Positions 34,399 to 46,379 are shown, counted from the first letter of the stretch. The stretch is 64,000 bases of DNA from Corynebacterium stationis (GCF_001941345.1 NZ_CP009251.1:2046001-2110000); one strand, 5' to 3'. Program-made: numbers and translations. The notes: a model not told the origin generated them from the letters alone.

Positions 34399-35190
34399 CT
34401 ACTTGGATGCTGTGTATTCGAAGTTGATTTCTCCCCAGCCTTCAAAGACGCCGGAGACTTGAACACCTGGCACCAACTTCTCGGCAGCAAGGCAGCTGCC
34501 AGGCAGAACGAAGTCGCCTGCCTTCAAGGTGATGCCGTAATCAGAGATGCGGCGCACCAGCCAAGCAAGTGCGGATACTGGGTTGCCGTAAATGGCAGAG
34601 GTATTTCCCGATGCAACTACTTTCCCGTCGTAGCGGATTTCTCCGGCGAGGTTGGAAAGGTTGAGTTCGCTGAGCTGTCGTGGTTGGGCTGAGGTGATCA
34701 CGCCTCCGACAGAGCCACCATCAGCAATGGTGTCTAACAAACCAATGTTCCAGTCCTTCACGCGAGAATCGATGATTTCGATGGCGGGAAGTACGTAATC
34801 GGTAGCTGACATCACCTCCAACGGAGTGACATTCGGGCCGCCGAGGTCCTTTTTCAGCACGAATGCTGGCTCAAGCTCAACGAATGGCTCAATGAATTCG
34901 GATTCGGAGATTGCTAGGTTCTCGGAGTAGAACTGGCTAGCTAGCAACGGACCGTAGTCTGGCTCGTCGACGCCGAACTTGTCTTGCATTGCCTTGGCAA
35001 TGTTTCCGAGTTTGAAACCTACTTGGCGGTCTCCTGCTTGTACTCGTCGGCGCACTACTTCCTGCGCGACGCGGAGTGCATCATGCTTGGTAGCGCCCTG
35101 GTCTCCAGTACCGATCAGGGTCTCGACTGGGGTCTTGGTGCGGTGTGCTTCTTCGATGAGGTCAGCGACCTGGTTGGTGTTGATTGTCAT
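34399..35190 (-). CDS. 2-keto-4-pentenoate hydratase / oxalocrotonate decarboxylase family
   Basis: A 263-residue enzyme of the FAH-like hydratase family (MhpD/HpcG/DmpH). Metal-ligand residues lie in VELEPAFVLKKDLGGP (about 105-120) and SATDYVLPAIEIIDSRVKDW (about 130-150). It should add water to a 2-oxo-alkenoate or decarboxylate an oxalocrotonate. The product of hydration, a 4-hydroxy-2-oxo acid, is the substrate type of the HpcH/HpaI aldolase encoded across the divergent promoter. It lies 27 bases upstream of the ALDH gene in transcription order. Confidence 0.88.
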   Translation of the reverse strand: MTINTNQVADLIEEAHRTKTPVETLIGTGDQGATKHDALRVAQEVVRRRVQAGDRQVGFKLGNIAKAMQDKFGVDEPDYGPLLASQFYSENLAISESEFIEPFVELEPAFVLKKDLGGPNVTPLEVMSATDYVLPAIEIIDSRVKDWNIGLLDTIADGGSVGGVITSAQPRQLSELNLSNLAGEIRYDGKVVASGNTSAIYGNPVSALAWLVRRISDYGITLKAGDFVLPGSCLAAEKLVPGVQVSGVFEGWGEINFEYTASK

Positions 35191-35202
35191 GTAGCTTTCT
35201 CC

Positions 35203-35628
35203 TCATCCGGCTTTCGATGCTGCACCGAGGTGCACGATCTTCATGGCGTTGAGTAGGTCTCGTGGGTCCCAGACCGAGGTTTCTTCAACGATTTTTCCGT
35301 CCGCGTGCTTGATGAATGCGGCCCCGCTGACCACTACTTTTCGACCGGTTGGCGGAACACCCATGAAACTTCCGGTGTGAATGCCATTGGCTTGCCAGTG
35401 GATTGCGATGGTTTCGTCATCTTCAACCGAGCGCAGAATTTCTACGTCGAAATCTGTGAATGCTTCGTGAGATGCTTCAATTTGCTTGATGACATCTTCA
35501 ACATTTTCATCAGCGGTCTTCGAGTGACGGATGTAGCCCGGCGCGACAATCTCTTCGAATGCTTTAGTCTCGCCTGAGCACCAAGCTCGCAGCCACGCTT
35601 GACTCACTTTTTCTAACATCGTGCTCAT
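35203..35628 (-). CDS. SnoaL-like / NTF2-fold protein
   Basis: A 141-residue protein with the SnoaL-type NTF2-like fold: SQAWLRAWCSGETKAFEEIV, YIRHSKTADE, then the C-terminal half with GIHTGSFMGVPPTGRKVVV and GKIVEETSVWDP. Such proteins act as cyclases, hydrolases or isomerases on small polar molecules, or as accessory proteins. Here it could act on an unstable oxygenation product. Its start overlaps the flavin reductase stop by four bases (ATGA). Confidence 0.78.
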   Translation of the reverse strand: MSTMLEKVSQAWLRAWCSGETKAFEEIVAPGYIRHSKTADENVEDVIKQIEASHEAFTDFDVEILRSVEDDETIAIHWQANGIHTGSFMGVPPTGRKVVVSGAAFIKHADGKIVEETSVWDPRDLLNAMKIVHLGAASKAG

Positions 35629-36194
35629 ACCGTTGCCTCCTGTGGAATTGGTGCTTCTGCAATTGGTTTTGGTGCGGGAGCTGGTTCGTCCCAGATGTCG
35701 ACTTCGCCGAACTTTCCACCTCGGAAGACGAGCGCTTCATTCGTGCCAGTTTCCATGCCGTCGATTGACGCGACGATGATGTAGTGGTCTCCTGCTACGA
35801 CCTCGTGGAGGACCTTGCAGTCCAGCCACGCGGTGGAGCCAGGAAGACGTGGGTTATCATTCGACCCCTTGTCGTATTGCAGGTCTTGGAACTTATCGAC
35901 CCCACGGCGAGAAAGTGCACGGCACACTGGCAGCTGCTCAGTGGAGAGGATGTTTGCGGTGAAGGTGTCGAGGGTTCGGATTGTTGGCCAGGTACTCGAT
36001 CCCTTGTCTACTGAGAACGCGACGAGCGGCGGATCTAGTGAGAGGGACTGGAAAGTACCGACGACAAATCCAACGGGCTGGCCCTCTGGAGTGGTACCGG
36101 TAATTGCTGTGACACCGGTTGGAAGCAAACCGAAAAGCTTGCGGTAGTCCATAGGATCTACGGAGCCGTCTTCGGCAATATGAATGGCATTCAT
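35625..36194 (-). CDS. flavin reductase (FMN, HpaC/NtaB type)
   Basis: A 189-residue reductase domain of the split-barrel fold: YRKLFGLLPTGVTAITGT, VGFVVGTFQSLSLDPPLVAF, and TANILSTEQLPVCRALS. It gives reduced FMN to the monooxygenase. It starts 15 bases after the monooxygenase stop, which fits a two-component system. The last 25 residues are a Pro/Ala-rich tail (EPAPAPKPIAEAPIP) not common in the family. Confidence 0.92.
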   Translation of the reverse strand: MNAIHIAEDGSVDPMDYRKLFGLLPTGVTAITGTTPEGQPVGFVVGTFQSLSLDPPLVAFSVDKGSSTWPTIRTLDTFTANILSTEQLPVCRALSRRGVDKFQDLQYDKGSNDNPRLPGSTAWLDCKVLHEVVAGDHYIIVASIDGMETGTNEALVFRGGKFGEVDIWDEPAPAPKPIAEAPIPQEATV

Positions 36195-36209
36195 GTTTGG
36201 TTTCCCTTT

Positions 36210-37598
36210 CTAAACTGGGCTCTTTACAGAAGAAACACGGTAGGCTGCACCTGGGTGATCCTCTGCTAAACGGTTGTGGCCTTCGCCGAATAGGTTTTCG
36301 CGAAGTGTTCCGGCTGCTGACCCGGTGCGCATGAGTCCGCGTCGCTGCAGTTCAGGGGCCACAAACTGTGCAAAGTCAGCCATGTCCTGGTACTTAACAG
36401 CGTGGGTTACGTTGAATCCATCAACGCCAGTCTCATTAATCCAAGACTCCAGTTCATCAGCGCAGGTCTTGGGACCGCCGACGATTACTGGTGAGGTTCC
36501 GCCAATACCGATGTACTCGGCGATATCGCGTGGGGTCCATTCCTTTTCTGGATCCATCTTGGTGAATACATCCAGCATGGTCTGAGTACCTTCAACCTTC
36601 ATGTCCTTCAACGGCACATCTGGTTCAAGCGTGCTGGTGTCCAAACCCGTCCAACCGCTGAATCGGGCCATTGCACCTTCATAAGAAACATAAGAGAGGT
36701 ATTCCTCGTACTTCTTCTGTGCTTCTTCATCGGTTGCAGCACTGATCACGGTGATCATCTGGAGAACTGCGAGGCTATCTGCACGTCGGCCCGCTGCAAC
36801 AGTTTCTGCGTGGAGGTTATCAACCCACTTCTTTAGGCCTGACTTGGTAGTCGAGTTCATAAACACTGCTTCAGCAGTTGCGGCAGCAAGGGCCACGCCT
36901 CGGCTCGAGCCACCTGCTTGGAAAATTACCGGAGTACGTTGCACGGAAGGCTCGCAAAGGTGAATCCCCGGAATGGTGAAACTGTTGCCTTCGTGGTGAA
37001 TCTCATGGACCTTGGACGGTTCAACATAAGTACCAGATACTGGGTCGTTGACTACGGCATCGTCTTCCCATGAGCCTTCCCAAAGCTTGAGGCAAGCATC
37101 CACGAATTCTGCTGCGCGTTCGTAGCGGTCAGCATGTGAACGCTGTTTATCAGCACTATGGTTGCGCGCCGCGCTATCGGAATAAGAGTTGACAACATTC
37201 CAGCCAACGCGCCCGTTGGTGAGGTGGTCCAACGTGCTGAATTTACGTGCGACTGTATATGGCTGTTCGTAGGCAGTGGAGGTGGTTACGCCAAAGGCCA
37301 GGCTCTTGGTAGCCGCCGCCATTGCAGGGATGAGGTATGCCGGATCGTTGGTTGGAATCTGGGCGGCATCACGAAGTGCTTCATCCACTGAGCCTTCGTA
37401 AACATCGTGGTAGCCGATGTTGTCAGCGAAGAAAATGCCATCAAAGTTCGCTTCTTCAAGCAGCTTCGCATACTCAACCCAATATTCAATGTTCTTGTAT
37501 TCGCTCCCCCGGTCATTTGGGTGTCGCCACAGACCTGCCGACAGGTGGGCAGGGCCAGAAAAGTCAAAAGCAAAGACCTTCATCTGCTTCGTGTTCAT
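36210..37598 (-). CDS. FMN-dependent monooxygenase (NtaA/SnaA/DszA family)
   Basis: A luciferase-fold monooxygenase of about 462 residues. Family segments are HLSAGLWRHPNDRG, NFDGIFFADNIGYHDVYEGS, TTSTAYEQPYTVARKFSTLD, GWNVVNSYSD and TPVIFQAGGSSRG. Members use reduced FMN to attack C-N, C-S or ring bonds: nitrilotriacetate, EDTA, dibenzothiophene sulfone, pyridines, riboflavin. The substrate here is not readable. The start is set at ATG 37598, preceded by GAAGGAG; the frame extends 14 codons upstream. It heads the operon, behind two inverted repeats that look like operators. Confidence 0.9.
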   Translation of the reverse strand: MNTKQMKVFAFDFSGPAHLSAGLWRHPNDRGSEYKNIEYWVEYAKLLEEANFDGIFFADNIGYHDVYEGSVDEALRDAAQIPTNDPAYLIPAMAAATKSLAFGVTTSTAYEQPYTVARKFSTLDHLTNGRVGWNVVNSYSDSAARNHSADKQRSHADRYERAAEFVDACLKLWEGSWEDDAVVNDPVSGTYVEPSKVHEIHHEGNSFTIPGIHLCEPSVQRTPVIFQAGGSSRGVALAAATAEAVFMNSTTKSGLKKWVDNLHAETVAAGRRADSLAVLQMITVISAATDEEAQKKYEEYLSYVSYEGAMARFSGWTGLDTSTLEPDVPLKDMKVEGTQTMLDVFTKMDPEKEWTPRDIAEYIGIGGTSPVIVGGPKTCADELESWINETGVDGFNVTHAVKYQDMADFAQFVAPELQRRGLMRTGSAAGTLRENLFGEGHNRLAEDHPGAAYRVSSVKSPV

Positions 37599-37634
37599 AT
37601 GCTTCGTCACTCCTTCACGAGCTCGATGGATATC

Positions 37635-37679
37635 GTTCACTGTTTGAACTTATTGTTCATTCAGTGATTTAGAACAATA
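37635..37679. promoter_or_regulatory. operator GTTCA-N5-TGAAC and second inverted repeat
   Basis: GTTCA CTGTT TGAAC at 37635-37649 is a perfect match to the site at 29970. It is followed by a perfect 8-base inverted repeat, TATTGTTC (37651-37658) and GAACAATA (37672-37679). Both lie just upstream of the monooxygenase start and probably control that operon. Confidence 0.6.
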
Positions 37680-37971
37680 GGTTGAGAATGGCGTGATGTC
37701 AAGCACTTACAGAGAGATAGCTCACTTTGGGGCGCGACTGTTGCTAGAAACTCCCCCCGAAATTCCCACAAGATAAACCGTTCAAGAAACCCCCTAAACG
37801 CCTCTCACCTTCACACTCACCCACCCCGTCAAAGGAACTGCCTGCACAAACTCAAGATTTCCGACATGCCGGAAGCCAAGGGGGCGTCCAGGCCGACGGG
37901 CGCAATGGGGGTATTTGGCCAGTTTCCAAGACTTCAGAACGTAATATTTGCGTACATCAGATGAACTGTGA
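37680..37971. other. rest of divergent intergenic region
   Basis: No gene seen. It separates the monooxygenase and aldolase promoters and contains a GC-rich stretch without clear repeats. Confidence 0.4.
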
Positions 37972-37986
37972 ATTCATTTGTTGAAC
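37972..37986. promoter_or_regulatory. operator ATTCA-N5-TGAAC, copy 3
   Basis: ATTCA TTTGT TGAAC differs at one base from the two other palindromes. It lies about 60 bases before the aldolase start, so the rightward operon is probably under the same regulator. Confidence 0.5.
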
Positions 37987-38044
37987 TTATGTGGCTGTTT
38001 GCTTATCCACATATAAGACATCAAATTCGCGAAAGGATTTTCTT

Positions 38045-38833
38045 TTGACCGCCCTCGAAAAGCCGAAATTTGGCGCTTGGATTACCTTGAACTCCCCTGT
38101 TGCCGCTGAGCAGATTGCCCGTTTGGGCTTCGACTTTGTAGTCGTCGATGGCCAACATGGCCTGCTGGGCTACACGGAGATACGCGATAGCCTGATTGCA
38201 CTAACTGCAGGTGGCTGCCCGCTTCCTATTGCGCGTGTGAGCACCAATGATCCAGGTGAGATTGGCCGAGTTCTGGACGCAGGTGCGCGCGGTGTGATCG
38301 CGCCAATGATTAACACTCCTGAAGAAGCAGCCCAGCTGGCTAAAGCTGCACGATATGCAACATCAGGTGGGCAGCGCTCATACTCCCCAGTCAGGCACGG
38401 TACCCACTTTGGTCTTGCGCCCGGCGACACCGATGACACGGTGATTGTCCTGGCGATGATTGAGACCCGCCATGGAGTCGAAAACATTAACGAGATCCTG
38501 GATACACCTGGAATCGATGGAGCTTTTGTCGGCCCCTATGACCTTTCCCTTGCTCTCGGAGCACGCATGCCTTTTGAAGAAGCGCTACGCCCAGAGCTAG
38601 AACAAGCCCTCACGAAAGTCCGTGAAGCTGCGATTTCGCGTCAAAAAATCGCGGGCATCTATGCAGGTACCGGCGAGGACGCCGTTGTCCGCACTCAGCA
38701 AGGATTCAATCTGATTAATACCTGCCACGACATGAGTGCGCTGCGCGAAGTAATGGGAGGGCAGCTCCAGACCGTGGCCAACAACGGATTACACACAGCA
38801 GAAAGACTCGAAGAAGAACTTCGAGCACATTAG
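38045..38833 (+). CDS. HpcH/HpaI family aldolase
   Basis: A class II pyruvate aldolase of about 262 residues. Active-site residues can be placed: VVVDGQHGLLGY (Asp and His near 40), PIARV (Arg near 67), MIETRHGVENI (metal-binding Glu near 145) and FVGPYDLSLALG (metal-binding Asp near 171). It cleaves 4-hydroxy-2-oxo acids to pyruvate and an aldehyde. The TTG at 38045 is preferred: AAAGGA lies seven bases before it and it gives the usual family length. The ATG at 37991 has no site and adds 18 residues. It is followed by the amine oxidase gene. Confidence 0.9.
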   Translation: MTALEKPKFGAWITLNSPVAAEQIARLGFDFVVVDGQHGLLGYTEIRDSLIALTAGGCPLPIARVSTNDPGEIGRVLDAGARGVIAPMINTPEEAAQLAKAARYATSGGQRSYSPVRHGTHFGLAPGDTDDTVIVLAMIETRHGVENINEILDTPGIDGAFVGPYDLSLALGARMPFEEALRPELEQALTKVREAAISRQKIAGIYAGTGEDAVVRTQQGFNLINTCHDMSALREVMGGQLQTVANNGLHTAERLEEELRAH

Positions 38834-38872
38834 CGAACCTCAGAATTCAAATACTACGAAAGGAATTTTGCC

Positions 38873-40162
38873 ATGTCAGATTATGACGTCATCATCATCG
38901 GAGCGGGACTCGCAGGTGTCACCGCTGCACGCGAACTAAGCCAAGCCGGACGAAGCGTTCTTGTCTTGGAAGCAAATGAGCGTCTTGGCGGCCGCGTTTA
39001 CACTGCTGATCGCCTAGGTGTTCACCTCGAGCTTGGCGGAAACTGGTTGCACTGGCTGCAGCCACACGTATGGGCAGAAATAACCCGCTATGGTTTGGAA
39101 GTAGATCGCGGACCAAAGTCAGAAGAGACTTACTGGTTGCAAAATGGTGAAGTTATCAAAGATGACCTCGCAGGATTTCTGAAGTTCATCGATCCTGGAC
39201 AGAGGAAACTTACTGAGCACAGTGCCCGCCTTATGCCGCGACCAGACCGGATTGAAACCAGCGAGGAGTTCCGCGAGGCAGATAAATTCACGCTGCAAGA
39301 AGTTTTTGACTCACTGGATCTGAGCGAGGAAGAACGTGATGCCAATGAGTGCGCCTGGGTGGGGCACTGTAATGGCCCGCTCAACGAGGTCGGATATTCG
39401 GCAGCACTTCGGTGGACCGCAGCAACTGCTGGTGAGTGGAGCATCATGCACACAGCAACTTCTGTGCTGCGGATCAAAAATGGCAACAACTCGCTTGTCG
39501 ATGCCATCGCTGGCGATGCCAACGCAGAGTTTCGTCTAGGTTCTCCTGTTGTTTCAGTTCGACACGGTGATAACAGCGGCGAGGTCACCACCGCTGACGG
39601 CACGGTATTTGCCGGACGCCGGATCATCAGCACGCTCCCGCTCAATGTCCTGCATGAATTAGATATTCAGCCAGCACTTCACCCCATCAAGCGCAGCGCC
39701 AGTGAGGTCGGCACTGGATCCAAGGGTCTTAAATTGTGGATTCGGGTTAAAGGACCCATCACTCCATTTTTCGCCTATTCGACTCAGCACCATCCACTCT
39801 CTGTCATCCGCACCGAGTTCGTTGGCGAAGAAGATGCGGTTCTTGTCGCCTTCGGTGCCGATATTGATCGCTTTGATTTCGAGGACGTCGAAGAAGTATC
39901 GAAGGCACTGCAGGTCTGGCGTGATGACCTCGAGGTCCTAGAAATCGCCGCACACCCTTGGGGTCGGGATCCCTACACCCGCGAAACTTGGCTTATTCAA
40001 CGTGCGGGTGAATACTCCCGCAGCCAAGAGGAACTGCGCCGTAATGAAGGCATCCTGCACTTTGCCAGTGGTGATATTGCGAATCTGTGGGCCGGATTCT
40101 TCGATGGCGCTATTGAAAGCGGATTGGAGACTGCCCGGAAGGTAAACCAGTCGCTTGGCTAA
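38873..40162 (+). CDS. flavin monoamine oxidase family protein
   Basis: A 429-residue FAD amine oxidase. FAD-binding is shown by DVIIIGAGLAGVTAARELSQ (about 4-23) and LVLEANERLGGRVYTA (about 31-46), then LGGNWLHWLQPH. The C-terminus has GILHFASGDIANLWAGFFDG, the second FAD segment. It converts an amine to an aldehyde plus ammonia and peroxide. SD GAAAGGA precedes the ATG. With the aldolase it forms the rightward operon of the catabolic cluster, which suggests that the substrate or an intermediate is an amine. Confidence 0.9.
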   Translation: MSDYDVIIIGAGLAGVTAARELSQAGRSVLVLEANERLGGRVYTADRLGVHLELGGNWLHWLQPHVWAEITRYGLEVDRGPKSEETYWLQNGEVIKDDLAGFLKFIDPGQRKLTEHSARLMPRPDRIETSEEFREADKFTLQEVFDSLDLSEEERDANECAWVGHCNGPLNEVGYSAALRWTAATAGEWSIMHTATSVLRIKNGNNSLVDAIAGDANAEFRLGSPVVSVRHGDNSGEVTTADGTVFAGRRIISTLPLNVLHELDIQPALHPIKRSASEVGTGSKGLKLWIRVKGPITPFFAYSTQHHPLSVIRTEFVGEEDAVLVAFGADIDRFDFEDVEEVSKALQVWRDDLEVLEIAAHPWGRDPYTRETWLIQRAGEYSRSQEELRRNEGILHFASGDIANLWAGFFDGAIESGLETARKVNQSLG

Positions 40163-40189
40163 CCACTAGAATCTACCCCTCCCACAAAA

Positions 40190-40246
40190 CAACGCACTCC
40201 CCGGCTCTAAGTCCTTTAGAAGACTTGGTGCCGGGGAGAGCGTTGT
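40190..40246. terminator. large bidirectional hairpin
   Basis: An outer stem of ACAACGC-CTCCCCGGC against GCCGGGGAG-GCGTTGT encloses an inner stem AAGTC / AGACTT. It lies between the convergent amine oxidase gene and the transporter pseudogene. Confidence 0.75.
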
Positions 40247-40266
40247 GTCAGATCGCTTAGCGTTAA

Positions 40267-41763
40267 CTATGAACGAACCCGCTCTGAATCTGGGGTCAAC
40301 GGCATGGTTGCCGTACCAATATCGGGATTAGAATCTTGATTAGCCACTAGATCTTCTACTTCTTCAGGCTCTTCAACAACTGGAACGGAACCAAGAAGTG
40401 GGCGGTGCGAGGACTCACGCATCTTCCAGATGGCAAACAACGCAATGATGGAAAAGAACATCACGTACATCGCAGGTGCATACGCATTGCCAGTGCGGTT
40501 GATCAGCATCTGGCTAAATAGCGGGGTGGTGCCGCCGAACAGCGAAATGGCAATGTTGTGGGTAAAGCCGACAGAGCCATAGCGCGACGCAGTTGGGAAT
40601 AGCTCCGCCATCACCGCGCCGGTGTTGGCCAAGAACATTGCGCTGGGGATCGATAGCATAAAGAGTGCGGCGTACAAGGACCAGGTGGTTCCGAGCTGCG
40701 CGATGGTAAATGCTGGGAACAGTACCACGAGATTTCCGCCAGCTGCCATGAAGTAGACTGGGCGGCGCCCAATCTTGTCGCTGAGCATGCCGAAAAGGGC
40801 AATGAGAACTGCCTGCACCAGCAAGACCACAACGGCTGCCACGGCAGTATCTGCTGCACGCACGCCGGCTTCTACCTCGATAAAGGTAGGCATGTAACTT
40901 GCCAGCATGTAGGAAGATGAGCCATCGGCGGCGATGATTGCAACGCCGATAAGAATCATTGGCCAGTAACGGCGCAACAGGTCTTTTAGTCCGTGGCGCT
41001 CAAACATTGGATGCAACTCTGCCGGATCAGCCTCTTCACTGGCCGCTTCAGAGACCTCGAAGGAAGGTGACTCCGGAGTCTTGCTGCGCAATACAACGGC
41101 CAAGATGCCCAGTGGCAAAGCCAGCAAGAATGGAATGCGCCAGCCGCCTTCCAACATGGCGTCCTCGCCCCAGTAAGAGGTGGTAATCGCAGAAGTCAAC
41201 GCGACCATACCTGCGCCAGCCGCAAAACCAAGCTGAGAACCGGAGTTTAGAAGCGCAGTCATAAATCCCCTGCGGTTATCCGGGGAGAATTCTGAAATAT
41301 AGGTAGACGCCCCAGAGTACTCACCACCGGTGGAAAAACCTTGAATCATTTTCAGCGCATAAAGCGGAAGAATAACCCACAGACCAGCTGTCTCAGCGGT
41401 AGGAAGCACACCAATCAAGGTGGTCGCCGTGGACATCAGTGCGATGGTGAAGAAAAGAACTTTCCGGCGCCCAATCTTATCCCCCAAGGGTCCAAGGACC
41501 ATTCCGCCCAAAGGGCGAACAATAAAGGAGACCGCAAAGCCAAGAAGGGTCACTACCAGGCCCAATGATTGGTCCATGCCTGCAGTAAATACGGCGGTCA
41601 TCGTCACGGCAAGGTAGCCATAGACACCGATGTCATACCATTAGATGAAGTTCCCCACTCCGGCGCCAAGTTGAGCCTGCATCAGGGTCTTCTTGTCTGC
41701 CACGATGACATCATCTTCGCGCAGTTTCCTACTGGGCTCAGTGTTTATTCTGTTGTCGGACAT
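40267..41763 (-). pseudogene. second MHS transporter, in-frame TAA
   Basis: A close paralogue of the transporter at 31089-32588, equal in length (499 codons). The start at 41763 (MSDNRINTEPSRKLREDDVI) leads to GAGVGNFI and then a TAA at 41641-41643, where the intact copy has the Glu of VEWYD. A single G to T change explains it. The rest (WYDIGVYGYLAVTMTAVF to the C-terminus) is intact, so loss is recent or the stop is an error. An internal ATG at 41607 would lack the first membrane segment. Upstream sequence is also shared with the intact copy. Confidence 0.8.
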
Positions 41764-42031
41764 ATCGTCCTCCTGCTGTTTTAGTTCGGGTTTGAATTCT
41801 TTTTCAAAAGTCGAGCTTTGATAAACGAGTGCTAACCCGGCTCACTATCTCCTGGGCAATCCCAAACTTCTTGGCGTGCGTTTGGGACCACCGAAAAGAC
41901 AGACAAGGAAAAAGACTAAAACATTTGGCAGGAGGACTGGGAGAAATTTTGGGCCTTGCTATGAAAACCTAAGACTTCTCCAAGAAGTTAATCAGGAAAA
42001 TTAAAACAAAAACTCACCCCGCGTGAGTTTC

Positions 42032-42637
42032 CTATTCGGTGGGAGTGGAATTTGCGAGAACACTACGCAGAACCTTTCGCGCCTGCTCAGTAATTTCAGC
42101 GAACTCCTCCGGGGCGTGCCCGTGGAGTTCAACTCGGGAGCCAATCCAACGAAATACCCCGTTGAGCATGTTATTAGTCATCGCGGCTTCATGGGCGAGC
42201 TCTTGCTCGGAACGCTGCGGATCTTGATTTTTCAACCGCAGGGTCACAATCTCATTGAGCTCACCTTCCAAAGCTTCAAGGCGTTCCATCTGCTTAGAAA
42301 GCAGTGTGGGCGTAGCGGCAATAACCTTCCACCTGTCTGACATGCGATGATGTGTTCCGCCGTCAGCAGGCATAGTGATAAGCGAGACGGCATCGGTAAG
42401 CACCGGCCCTCGCGAAACAATGAACTCCCGTGCTGCGCGCTCATCGATTTGTGGCAGGTCATGACCTAAAAGCGCATCATCTTTCGTCGGAAAATGGTTA
42501 AAGAAGGTGCGCTGGGTGACCCCGACTTGCTCGCAGATCATATCGACAGTGACCTGGTCATAGCCACGTTCCAACGCGAGATCCAAAGCAACATTCTCAA
42601 TCGCCGCTTTGGTCGCTGCTGCCCGCGAAGTTGTCAT
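42032..42637 (-). CDS. TetR family repressor
   Basis: A 201-residue regulator with the HTH at about 10-55 (ALERGYDQVTVDMICEQVGV, TQRTFFNHFPTKDDALLG). The C-terminal helical part binds an unknown ligand. It is divergent from an EmrB-type pump gene 132 bases away, with an inverted repeat in between. By analogy with similar pairs it should repress the pump until a toxic compound appears. Confidence 0.92.
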   Translation of the reverse strand: MTTSRAAATKAAIENVALDLALERGYDQVTVDMICEQVGVTQRTFFNHFPTKDDALLGHDLPQIDERAAREFIVSRGPVLTDAVSLITMPADGGTHHRMSDRWKVIAATPTLLSKQMERLEALEGELNEIVTLRLKNQDPQRSEQELAHEAAMTNNMLNGVFRWIGSRVELHGHAPEEFAEITEQARKVLRSVLANSTPTE

Positions 42638-42700
42638 CTATGGCCTCCATCTCAATCAATACGCCGCGTTTATCTTCTCAGACTACTGTGCCGACTCGTC

Positions 42701-45475
<2,775 letters not shown>

Positions 45476-45834
45476 GGCGACCCTCTCTGGTAGCGAATAG
45501 ATTCCGAGGGCATCTCCCTCATACACTAATCATGCGCCAGGTCACATTTCCAAATCATCCGCACAGTCACGGAACTTCCATCGCGGCTTTCCTCATTTTG
45601 TGGAAGAACATCCTCCAAGGTGCGTAAATACTTACTCCCCGACATTGCTAACTGATGCACCAGAACGCCAACGACTGCTATATCCCTGTCGTGAAATTTA
45701 CCGAATGCGCTGCTCGTGCCCGGGAATGCAATCAATATCTCGGAAGAAGCCCTCGCCTTTGATACTCGCTGCAGTGTAGGCACACGCTTTGCAGAGTGGC
45801 GCGATGGTATTAGCGGCGAATCCCTTGACTGTGG
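45476..45834. other. intergenic, no confident gene
   Basis: An 85-codon frame on the minus strand (45526-45783) has no recognisable domain and no ribosome-binding site. The plus strand also gives only short pieces. Possibly decayed sequence. Confidence 0.35.
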
Positions 45835-46056
45835 CTAATTTACGTTGAACGAATAGCTACCGGTTAGACCGTTGTGCACCACCACCGAGTAGCTTTCTCC
45901 GCGAGCATTCGCTCCTTCCACAAGCGCCTCAAGCTCCTGAGCAATGTAGTACCGGTTAAGCCCTAGGTACAGCAGCAAAAGAAACATTCCCACCACAATT
46001 GCTGCGGCGACCAATGTACGGGCATGGTTCTTTCCCAAATCCAACGAGGCAGTCAC
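45835..46056 (-). CDS. small single-pass membrane protein
   Basis: A 73-residue protein with one membrane segment (about residues 14-34, LVAAAIVVGMFLLLLYLGLN) and a short polar C-terminal domain (EGANARGESYSVVVHNGLTG). The start is the GTG at 46056, with AAAGGA six bases upstream; the frame extends 24 codons further with no support. The function is unknown. Confidence 0.55.
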   Translation of the reverse strand: MTASLDLGKNHARTLVAAAIVVGMFLLLLYLGLNRYYIAQELEALVEGANARGESYSVVVHNGLTGSYSFNVN

Positions 46057-46102
46057 GGAAAGTCCTTTCAGTCCTAAGCGGTCACAGCCACGGTAGCAAA
46101 GA

Positions 46103-46150
46103 GAAAGAAAAATAGCCCCAGTCGGCATTTCTACTGACTGCGGCTATTTG
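46103..46150 (-). terminator. tRNA-fMet (copy 2) terminator
   Basis: On the minus strand AAATAGCCGCAGTC pairs with GACTGGGGCTATTTTTC. It is nearly the same hairpin as follows copy 1. Confidence 0.65.
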
Positions 46151-46154
46151 AAAT

Positions 46155-46231
46155 TGGTAGCGGGGGCAGGATTCGAACCTACGACCTCTGGGTTATGAGC
46201 CCAGCGAGCTACCGAGCTGCTCCACCCCGCG
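46155..46231 (-). tRNA. initiator tRNA-Met (CAU), copy 2
   Basis: A 77-nt tRNA identical to 26488-26564: CGCGGGG 5' end, CAT anticodon, three G-C pairs in the anticodon stem, encoded CCA. About 25 bases downstream are shared as well, so the two copies arose by duplication of a small block or are kept alike by conversion. Confidence 0.96.
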
Positions 46232-46339
46232 ACGAATGAACTAAAAGTTCACCTGCGCTTTGCTTAAAGTTCAAGCATTGGCGACTTGTCCCACTATACA
46301 CACGGGTTATCTAATACCCAAATCACTCATCGATAAGCA

Positions 46340-46379
46340 AAGTGCGGGCCACCCTTTTCTATCAGGGCGACCCGCACTT
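46340..46379. terminator. terminator after UPF0182 gene
   Basis: AAGTGCGGG and CCCGCACTT with inner complementary GGGTGG/CGCCCT form a strong stem. It lies just past the stop of the UPF0182 gene. Confidence 0.8.

Noticed and set aside
45526..45783. 85-codon minus-strand frame
   Set aside because: No recognisable fold, no ribosome-binding site, and position in a gap after a pseudogene.
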